A stretch of DNA of 5,234 bases from Thermoanaerobaculia bacterium (GTDB taxonomy: Bacteria; Acidobacteriota; Thermoanaerobaculia; Multivoradales; UBA5704), in the NCBI GenBank assembly GCA_030150965.1, contig JASLEW010000258.1:1-5234 (forward strand), given 5' to 3'. This document shows positions 1 to 5,234 of this stretch, in pieces. Under the pieces are notes generated by a model. It did no database searches. It had not been told where the DNA came from and saw only the letters and a list, made by a program, of their open reading frames with translations. The number at the start of each line of letters is the position of its first letter. Position 1 is the stretch's first letter. The translations under genes were made by a program, and so were the position numbers.

Positions 1-393
1 GCGGCTCCAGCGCCTCGCCGCCCACCAGCAGCGTCCGCACCCCGCCGAACGCCCGCGGCGCCTCCCGCGCCACCTGGTTGAAGAGGGCCGCCGTCATGAA
101 CAGCGCGCTCACCCGCCGCGCCGAAAGCGCCGCAGCCAACGCTCCGGGCGCGAGGACCACGTCCCGCTCGAAGCCCACCAGCACGCCGCCCCGCAGCAGC
201 GCCCCCCACACCTCGAAGGTGAGCGCATCGAACGTCTGGTTCGACAGTTGCGCCAGCCGGTCGGCCTCGCCCAGCTGGATGAAGTTGGTGCCCTCGATCA
301 GCCGCACCACGGCGCGGTGCGGCACCGCGATCCCCTTCGGACGGCCCGTCGAGCCCGAGGTGAAGGTGACGTAGGCCAGCGACTCCGCCAGGC
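1..393 (-). repeat. Intermodular direct repeat, copy 2 (A-domain core of second module)
   Basis: This is the partner of the repeat at 3343-3735 (offset 3,342). Most differences are scattered single bases. The protein differences include the specificity position Met1713 versus Ile599. The repeat may continue beyond the window edge. Confidence 0.85.
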
Positions 394-3300
394 CGGCGCC
401 CGCCGTGTCCGCCGCCGCGTCCGCCGCCAGCGCCGTCTCCGCCTCCCGGGCCGCCCCCGCGGCGGCGGCGGCGGCATCGGCGGCATCGGCGGCATCCTCG
501 CTCTCCTCCTCGCCCAGCAGCACCAGGTCGCGCGCCGGCGGCAGCTCCCCCAGCCGCTCGGGCTCGCTCACCAGCACCTCGACCCCGGCGTCGGCCATCA
601 TGCCGGCCAGCCGCTCCATCGGCGTCGCCGGGTCGAGCGGCACGTAGGCGCCGCCGGCCTCCAGGATGCCCAGCATCCCCACCACCATCCCCGCCGAGCG
701 CTCGACGCACAGGCCCACCCGCGACTCCACGCCCACCCCGAGCGCGCGCAGCCGCCGCGCCAGCCGGCCGGAACGGCGGGCCAGCTCGCCGTAGCTCATG
801 ACCCCTGCGCCCGGCATCTCCAGCGCCGGCCGCTCCGGCTGCCGCCGCGCCCGCTCCAGCACCAGGCCGTGCACCGTCGCCTGCCGCGGGTAGCGCGACG
901 CCGCGTCGTTCCACTCGTGGAGCAGCTGATGCCGCGCCGCCGCCGGCAGCAGCGGCAGATCCGGCAGCGGCCGGTCCGGCGCGTCGGCGGCGGCGGCGAG
1001 GAGCTGGGCGAGCTGCTCCAGGCAGCGCGCCGCGGTCGCCGTGTCGAACAGCGTCCGGTTGTGCTCCAGCTGCGCCTCGATCCCCTCCGGCCCCTCGTAG
1101 AGGGTGAGATGGAAGTCGAACTTGAGGCTGACCTCGCTGCGCGCGAGAAGCGGCGACAGGCGCAGGTCCGCCAGCGCCCGGCGGGTCGCGGGCGACGCGG
1201 TCTGGAGGGCGAACATCGCCTGGAACAGCGGCGAGTGCGCCAGCGAGCGCTCCGGGTTCAGCTCCTCGACCAGCTTCTCGAAGGGCAGCTCCTGATGGGT
1301 GAACGCCCCCAGGCAGCGCTCGCGGCCGCGCTCCAGCAGCTCCGCGAAGCTCGGCGCGCCCGCCAGGTCCGCCACCAGCACCAGGGTGTTGACGAAGAAC
1401 CCGATCAGGCGCTCGGTCTCCAGCCGGTTGCGCCCCGCGATCGGCGTGCCGGTGGCCAGCCGTTCGGCGCCGCTGAGGCGGCCGAGCAGCGCCTGCCAGG
1501 CCGAGAGCATGGCCATGAACAGGGTCGCCCCCCGCCGCCTGGCCTGGGCGCGCAGCGCCTCGCAGGCCGCCGCCGGCAGGCGGAGCGAGCAGCTGCCCCA
1601 GCGCAGCTCCTGCACCGGCGGCCGCGGCCGGTCGAGCGGCAGCTCGAGGAGCGGCGGCACCCCCGCCAGCTGGCCGCGCCACCAGGCGGTCTCCGCCGCC
1701 AGCACCTCGCCCGCCAGCCAGCCGCGCTGCCAGAGCGCGAAGTCGGCGTACTGCACCGGCAGCGCCGGCAGCGCCGCCTCCTCGTCGCGCCCTAGCGCCG
1801 CGTAGGCCGCCGACAGCTCGCGCAGCAGCACCTCCATCGACCAGCCGTCGGCGACGACGTGATGCAGGGTGAGCAGCAGCCCCCAGTCCTCCGTCGCCAG
1901 CCGCAGCAGGGAGGCGCGCAGCAGCGGGCCGCGCGCCAGGTCGAACGGGCGCCGTCCCTCGGCGCTCCCCAGTCGTTGCGTCTCCGCCTCGCGCCGTCCC
2001 TCCGGCAGGGCGCGAAGGTCGATCTGCGGCAGGGCGACGGGCCTGGGCGGCGCGATCACCTGGAACGGGCGGCCGGCGGCGGCGGCGAAGCGGGTGCGCA
2101 GCGCCTCCTGGCGCGCCGTCACCCGCAGCAGGCCCGCCGCGAGCAGCGGCGGCGCCAGCTCGCCGCCGACGCGCAGCGCCAGCGGGATGTTGTAGGCCGG
2201 GTCCGCCGGCGCCAGCTGGTGGATGAACCAGAGGCGCTCCTGGGCGAAGGAGAGCGGCGGCTCGGCCGGGCGCGGCATGGCCGCCAGGGGAGGCGCGGAC
2301 AGGCCCACGCCCAGCTGCCGCGCCTGCTCCAGCACCCGCGCCAGGCCGGCCACCGTCGGCTGCTCGAACAGCGTCCGCACCGGCAGCTCGACCTCGAAGG
2401 CGGCGGCGATGCGCGACACCGCCTGGGTGGCCAGGAGCGAGTGGCCGCCAAGCTCGAAGAAGCTGTCGTGGATGCCGATCCGCTCGCACCCCAGCAGCTC
2501 CTCCCAGATCTGCGCCACCAGCTCCTCGTAGGGATTGCGCGGCCCGGCCACGCCGGCCGCCCTGCGCTCCAGCGCGGCGGCGGCGGCGGCCAGCGCCCGC
2601 CGGTCGATCTTGCCGGTGGCGGTGAGCGGCAGGCTCGCGACCGCCACCACCCGCGACGGCACCATGTAGGCCGGCAGGCGGCCGGCCAGGTGGCGGCGGA
2701 GCTCGGCGCCGAGCTCCGCCGGGTCCGCCGCCCCCGGCACCGGCAGCACGTAGGCCACCAGCCGGTGATCGCTCACCGCCTCACCCTCCAGCCGCTCGGC
2801 CAGGGCCACCGCCTGCGCCACCGCCGGGTGCTCGCCCAGGGCGAGCTCGATCTCCGCCAGCTCGATGCGGAACCCCCGCACCTTCACCTGGCCGTCGCGC
2901 CGCCCGACGAAGTCGATCCGGCCCGCCGCGTCCTGACGCACCAGGTCGCCGGTGCGGTACAGCCGCTCGCCGAAACCGCCGCCGCAACCGTCCGGCACGA
3001 AGCCCGCCGCCGTCAGGTCAGGCCGCCCCTCGTAGCCCCGCGCCAGGCCATCGCCGCCGATGTACAGCTCCCCCAAGACCCCGGGCGGCACCGGCCGCTG
3101 CCCGCCGTCGGCCACCACCAGCCGCCCGTTGGCCAGCGGCCGGCCGATCGGGATCGACCGTGTCTCCGCCGTCACCTCCTCCACCCGGTGCCAGGTGCTG
3201 AACGTCGTCGCCTCGGTCGGACCGTAGACGTGGAGCAGGCGCTCGGGGCAGCCGGGCCTGTCGGTACGGCCGGGAGCGCCGGGATGGCCGGGGCGGTCAG

Positions 3301-5234
3301 GATGATCGGAGCCAACCTGCGCCAGCACCGCCCCCATCCACCGCGGCTCCATCGCCTCGCCCCCCACCAGCAGCGTCCGCATTCCGGCGAACGCCCGCGG
3401 CGCCTCCCGCGCCACCTGGTGGAACAGCGCCGTGGTGATGAACATCGCGCTCACCCGCCGCGCCGAAAGCGTTGCCGCCAGCGCCCCGGGCGACAGGATC
3501 ACGTCCCGCTCGAATCCCACCAGCACGCCGCCCCGCAGCAGCGCCCCCCAGACCTCGAAGGTGAGGGCATCGAACGTCTGGTTCGACAGCTGCGCCAGCC
3601 GGTCGTCCTCGCCCAGCTCGACGTAGTTGGTGCTCTCGATCAGTCGCACCACGGCGCGGTGGGGCACCGCGATCCCCTTGGGCCGACCGGTCGAGCCGGA
3701 GGTGAAGGTGACGTAGGCCAGCGACTCCGCCAGGCCGCTGTCCGCCGCCTCTGCCGCCACGGCCCCCGGCCCCGTCTCCTCGTCTCCTTCTCCGCCCAGC
3801 AGTACCACGGTGTCCACGCCCGGCAGGTTGGCGTCCCGTCCGGCGGCGGCCACCAGCACCCGCACCCCGGCGTCGGCCACCATGCCCGCCAGGCGCTCCC
3901 GCGGCGTCGCCGGGTCGAGCGGTACGTAGGCGCCGCCGGCCTCCAGGATGCCCAGCATCCCCACCACCATCGACGCCGAGCGCTCCAGGCACAGGCCCAC
4001 ACGCGATTCGGGGCCCACCCCCAGCCCGCGCAGACGCCGCGCCAGGCGGCCCGCTCGGTGCGCCAGCTCGCCGTAGCTCATCACCGCCTCGCCCGGCATC
4101 TCCAGCGCCGGCCGCTCCGGATGACGCCGCGCCCGCTCCAGCACCAGACCGTGCACCGTCGCCCGCCGCGGGTAGCGCGACGCCGCGTCGTTCCACTCGC
4201 GGAGCAGCTGGTGGCGTGCCCCGGCGGAGAGCAGCGGCAGCTCGGGGAGCGGCAGCTCGGGCGTTGCCACCGCCGCCGCCAGCAGCCGCGCCAATTGATC
4301 GAGCAGGCGGACCGCGGTCGCCGCATCGAACACCGTCCGGTTGTAGCCGAGGCGCGCCTCGATGCCGGCGGCCCCCTCGTGCAGGGCGAGGTGGAGGTCG
4401 AACTTCAGGCTGTCCAGGCTGGTCATCGGCACCTGCTCGAGGACCATCTCCGGCAGCTCGAAGCGCTCGGCGCTCTCGTGCTGCAGCGCGAAGACGACCT
4501 GGAAGAGCGGCTCGTGAGCCAGGGTGCGCGCCGGCGCCAGCGCCTCGACCAGCTTCTCGAACGGCAGGTCCTGGTGGCCGAAGGCGCCCAGGCAGGCCTC
4601 GCGGCAGCGCGCCAGCAGCGCGCCCATGCCCGGCTCCCCCGCAAGGTCGGCGGCGATCACCAGGGTGTTGACGAAGAAGCCGATCAGGCCCTCGGTCTCG
4701 ATGCGGTTGCGGCCGGCGATCGGGGTGCCGACGGCCAGCCGCTCGACGCCGCTGATGCGCCAGAGCAGCGCCTGCCAGGCCGCCAGCAGCACCATGAACA
4801 GCGTCGCCTTCTGCCGCCGCGCCAGGCCGTGCAGCGCCGCCGGCAGCTCGCCGGCCAGCACCATCGAGGCGCCGCCGCGGCGCAGGATGGGCAGCGGCGG
4901 GCGGGGACGGTCGAGCGGCAGGTCGAGCACCGGCGGCACTCCCGCCAGGTGTTGCCGCCACCAGGCGATCTCCTCCGCCAGCGTCTCGCCGGCCAGCCAG
5001 CCGCGCTGCCAGATCGCGTAATCCGCGTACTGCACCGGCAGAGGCGGCAGCGCCGGCGCCGCGCCGCGGCCCAGCGCCGCATAGAGAGCCGAGAACTCCC
5101 GCGCCAGGAGGTCCATCGACCAGGCGTCCGAGATCACGTGGTGCATGGTGAACAGCACGCCCCAGTCCGCCGTCGCCAGGCGCACCAGCGTCACCCGCAG
5201 CAGCGGCCCGCGCGCCAGGTCGAACGGCCGCACG
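1..5234 (-). CDS. Non-ribosomal peptide synthetase, internal fragment (C-A-PCP-C-A), both ends outside window
   Basis: The minus-strand frame with codons at 5233-5231 down to 4-2 is open for 1,744 codons with no stop. The translation reads as two consecutive NRPS extension modules: partial C (residues 1-336), A (337-882), PCP (897-970), C (992-1430) and partial A (1431-1744). NRPSs are cytosolic multidomain enzymes. Each A domain activates an amino acid as an aminoacyl-AMP, loads it on the phosphopantetheine arm of the PCP, and the C domain joins it to the upstream peptide. Hallmarks seen include HHVISDAWS and HHVVADGWS (C3), YVTFTSGSTGRPKG twice (A3), YGPTEATTF (A5), YRTGDL (A7), TGKIDRR (A10) and GGHSLL with the carrier serine at residue 932. 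No start codon, ribosome binding site or promoter is inside the window. No epimerase, methyltransferase or thioesterase domain occurs. The product is unknown. Confidence 0.97.
392..511 (-). repeat. Low-complexity Ala/Asp/Glu stretch with GGC and 9-bp microsatellite units
   Basis: Residues 1575-1614 are almost entirely Ala, Asp, Glu and Gly, lying between motif A2 and the P-loop of the second A domain. On the plus strand the core is five GGC triplets (461-475) that run into three copies of a 9-base unit, CGGCATCGG, starting at 472, 481 and 490, the last imperfect. The stretch stays in frame and reads as Ala runs and DAADAADAA. The matching region of the first module is about 20 residues shorter and not repetitive, so replication slippage in a surface loop is the likely origin. 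Confidence 0.8.
598..938 (-). repeat. Intermodular direct repeat, copy 2 (C-A linker and A1-A2 region of second module)
   Basis: This is the partner of 3880-4220. Several runs of tens of bases are identical between the two copies, for example around the GAYVPLDP codons and around the WNDAASRYPR linker codons. Confidence 0.8.
944..2260 (-). other. Condensation (C) domain of second module, complete, probably LCL type
   Basis: Residues 992-1430 (439 residues, close to the usual 450) are a complete condensation domain. It joins the peptidyl chain on the preceding carrier to the amino acid activated by the next A domain. Motifs in order are C1 SFAQERLWF (995-1003), C2 RQEALRTRF (1041-1049, usual form RHExLRTxF, so Gln1042 replaces His), C3 HHVVADGWS (1124-1132, likely catalytic His1125), C4 YADFALWQ (from 1162), C5 IGFFVNTLV (from 1277), C6 HQELPFEKLV (from 1313) and C7 HNRTLFD (1391-1397). 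There is no upstream epimerase and the motifs lack dual C/E or starter-type features, so the LCL type is inferred. The domain aligns along its length with the partial C domain of the first module but is clearly more diverged from it than the two A domains are from each other. Confidence 0.95.
2324..2545 (-). other. Peptidyl carrier protein (PCP/thiolation) domain of first module
   Basis: Residues 897-970 form a carrier domain of normal length (about 75 residues), starting near GPRNPYEELVAQIWEELLG. The motif FFELGGHSLLATQ carries Ser932, the site where a phosphopantetheinyl transferase attaches the 4'-phosphopantetheine arm that holds the growing chain as a thioester. The form GGHSLL is typical of carriers followed by an ordinary condensation domain, whereas carriers feeding an epimerase more often have GGDS. 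This agrees with the absence of an epimerase here. An Ala-rich linker (residues 882-887, encoded by a short GCC run) joins it to the A domain. About 20 residues rich in Pro, Leu and Ala separate it from the next C domain. Confidence 0.95.
3245..3313 (-). repeat. X-Pro-Gly repeat insertion before the YGPTE motif of the first A domain
   Basis: Residues 641-663 contain RPG, HPG and APG in immediate succession and another RPG a few residues later, encoded by imperfect 9-base units built on CCCGGC. Most A domains have only a few residues between the helix after GGEAxxP and the ERLLHVYGPTE strand. The segment is in frame and the flanking motifs are intact, so it looks like an inserted loop produced by local expansion and not a frameshift. 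Confidence 0.7.
3343..3735 (-). repeat. Intermodular direct repeat, copy 1 (A-domain core of first module)
   Basis: This stretch aligns without gaps to positions 1-393 at a constant offset of 3,342 bases and is about 90% identical by eye. It covers the A3 P-loop through the A4 and pocket region to GGEAMEP. It is a duplicated coding segment, not a mobile element: no terminal inverted repeats or target-site duplications are seen. Confidence 0.85.
3880..4220 (-). repeat. Intermodular direct repeat, copy 1 (C-A linker and A1-A2 region of first module)
   Basis: This stretch aligns with positions 598-938 at an offset of 3,282 bases, again with high identity by eye. It includes the linker EWNDAASRYPR, the MSYGEL motif and GAYVPLDP. 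The 60-base change of offset relative to the downstream repeat equals the 20-residue low-complexity expansion in the second module. Confidence 0.8.
4226..5233 (-). other. Condensation (C) domain of first module, N-terminal third missing at window edge
   Basis: Residues 1-336 of the translated fragment form the C-terminal two-thirds of an NRPS condensation domain. It catalyses peptide bond formation between the upstream peptidyl-S-PCP and the aminoacyl-S-PCP of this module. Visible motifs in order are C3 HHVISDAWS (31-39, second His H32 as likely catalytic residue, D36 structural), C4 YADYAIWQ (from 69), C5 IGFFVNTL (184-191), C6 HQDLPFEKLV (220-229) and C7 YNRTVFD (297-303). Motifs C1 and C2 lie upstream, outside the window. 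The usual C3 consensus HHxxxDG has Ala37 in place of Gly here, although the key His and Asp are kept. The general pattern resembles LCL-type domains, which join two L-residues, but without the N-terminus the subtype is uncertain. Confidence 0.93.

Larger units (their letters stand above)
2..943 (-). other. Adenylation (A) domain of second module, C-terminal part cut by window edge; partial pocket DAFMLG
   Basis: Residues 1431-1744 are the first part of an A domain. Motifs seen are A1 MSYGEL (from 1479), A2 GAYVPLDP (Tyr1530), A3 YVTFTSGSTGRPKG (from 1621) and A4 FDALTFEVWGALL (from 1668). The window ends at GGEALEP, before YGPTE, so A5-A10 are outside. Six specificity positions can be read: D1669, A1670, F1673, M1713, L1736 and G1738. 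DAFMLG matches the beginning of a leucine code that I recall as DAFMLGMVFK, so Leu or another branched aliphatic residue is a weak inference. The A3-A5 stretch is almost identical to that of the first module. The A2-to-A3 spacing is 20 residues longer here because of an Ala/Asp/Glu low-complexity insertion (residues 1575-1614). Confidence 0.93.
2588..4225 (-). other. Adenylation (A) domain of first module, complete; pocket DAFILGVTFK, likely branched aliphatic amino acid
   Basis: Residues 337-882 are a full A domain, which uses ATP to activate an amino acid. Core motifs seen are A1 MSYGEL (from 385), A2 around GAYVPLDP (Tyr436), A3 P-loop YVTFTSGSTGRPKG (507-520), A4 FDALTFEVWGALL (from 554), A5 YGPTEATTF (670-678), A6 GELYIGGDGLARGY (721-734), A7 YRTGDL (759-764), A8 GRRDGQVKVRGFRIE (777-791), A9 LPAYMVPSR (853-861) and A10 TGKIDRR with catalytic Lys875. 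Aligning by hand to GrsA PheA, the specificity positions are D555, A556, F559, I599, L622, G624, V669, T677, F678 and K875. DAFILGVTFK resembles remembered Val/Ile-type codes, so a small branched aliphatic substrate is inferred. Oddities are an X-Pro-Gly-rich insertion at 641-663 and a Gly-rich loop with a Cys at 749-755. All catalytic motifs look intact. Confidence 0.93.

Noticed and set aside
78..374. Two similar short plus-strand open frames (78-374 and 3432-3626) sharing an ALTRRAES start region
   Set aside because: They look like a small gene family only because both lie antisense to the duplicated A-domain core. The encoded peptides are Ser/Arg/Pro-rich and show no constraint independent of the sense frame.
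461..498. GGC and CGGCATCGG repeats considered as a CRISPR-like or regulatory repeat array
   Set aside because: The units are only 3 and 9 bases, have no spacers, and stay in frame within a coding loop, so they are a coding microsatellite.
248..1795. Long plus-strand open frame of 515 codons antisense to the second module
   Set aside because: Its translation is dominated by Arg, Gln, Pro, Ala and Gly with no recognisable domain. It lies exactly opposite a C and A domain with intact motifs. Very high GC content suppresses stop codons and creates such shadows.
2324..2545. Possible epimerase or dual-function context after the carrier domain
   Set aside because: The carrier motif is GGHSLL rather than the GGDS form usual before epimerases, and the following domain has ordinary C1-C7 motifs in a normal-length condensation domain.
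3245..3313. The Pro-Gly insertion considered as a frameshift or assembly error
   Set aside because: The frame before (GGEAMEP) and after (HVYGPTE) is the same with no out-of-frame stretch of conserved motif, so an in-frame insertion is the simpler reading.
3297..4961. Minus-strand open frame of 554 codons overlapping the first module in another frame
   Set aside because: It is composed almost only of Gly, Ala, Arg and Pro and is out of frame with the C and A motifs that are clearly conserved in the main frame, so it is a shadow.
1..5234. Promoters, terminators, tRNA or other RNA genes and mobile elements
   Set aside because: The entire window is coding sequence with conserved NRPS motifs throughout. 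No intergenic gap, transposase, inverted terminal repeat or tRNA-like structure was seen.

Overview
The whole window lies inside one very large gene on the minus strand. A single reading frame is open from position 5233 down to position 2 (1,744 codons, no stop). It encodes an internal piece of a modular non-ribosomal peptide synthetase (NRPS). Neither the start nor the stop of the gene is in the window. The same frame was checked at C, A and carrier motifs across the whole span, and no frameshift is needed.

Reading in the direction of translation (high to low coordinates), the layout is: the second two-thirds of a condensation domain (about 5233-4226), a complete adenylation domain (about 4225-2588), a peptidyl carrier domain (about 2545-2324), a complete condensation domain (about 2260-944), and the first part of a second adenylation domain (about 943-2), cut by the window edge just after its GGEALEP segment. 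This is one almost complete C-A-PCP extension module followed by the C-A part of the next. The carrier serine, the condensation-domain HHxxxD motifs and the core adenylation motifs are present. There is no epimerase, methyltransferase, ketosynthase or thioesterase domain. The machine therefore appears to add two consecutive unmodified amino acids in the middle of a longer peptide. The substrate pockets read DAFILGVTFK (first module) and DAFMLG... (second module, incomplete), which suggests branched aliphatic residues of the Val/Ile/Leu type. That assignment is an inference.

The two modules are strikingly similar at the DNA level, most of all in the adenylation core (about 90% by eye over nearly 300 bases). 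This points to recent module duplication or ongoing recombination between modules. The most unusual local features are two low-complexity insertions in the adenylation domains. One is an X-Pro-Gly repeat stretch just before the YGPTE motif of the first A domain. The other is an Ala/Asp/Glu-rich, microsatellite-encoded stretch before the P-loop of the second A domain.

The DNA is extremely GC-rich, with nearly every third codon position G or C. That fits a high-GC secondary-metabolite producer such as a myxobacterium, acidobacterium or actinomycete. The phylum cannot be fixed from this window alone. The domain types and motifs are those of a known family. The novelty, if any, lies in the product and in the module evolution, not in a new class of system.
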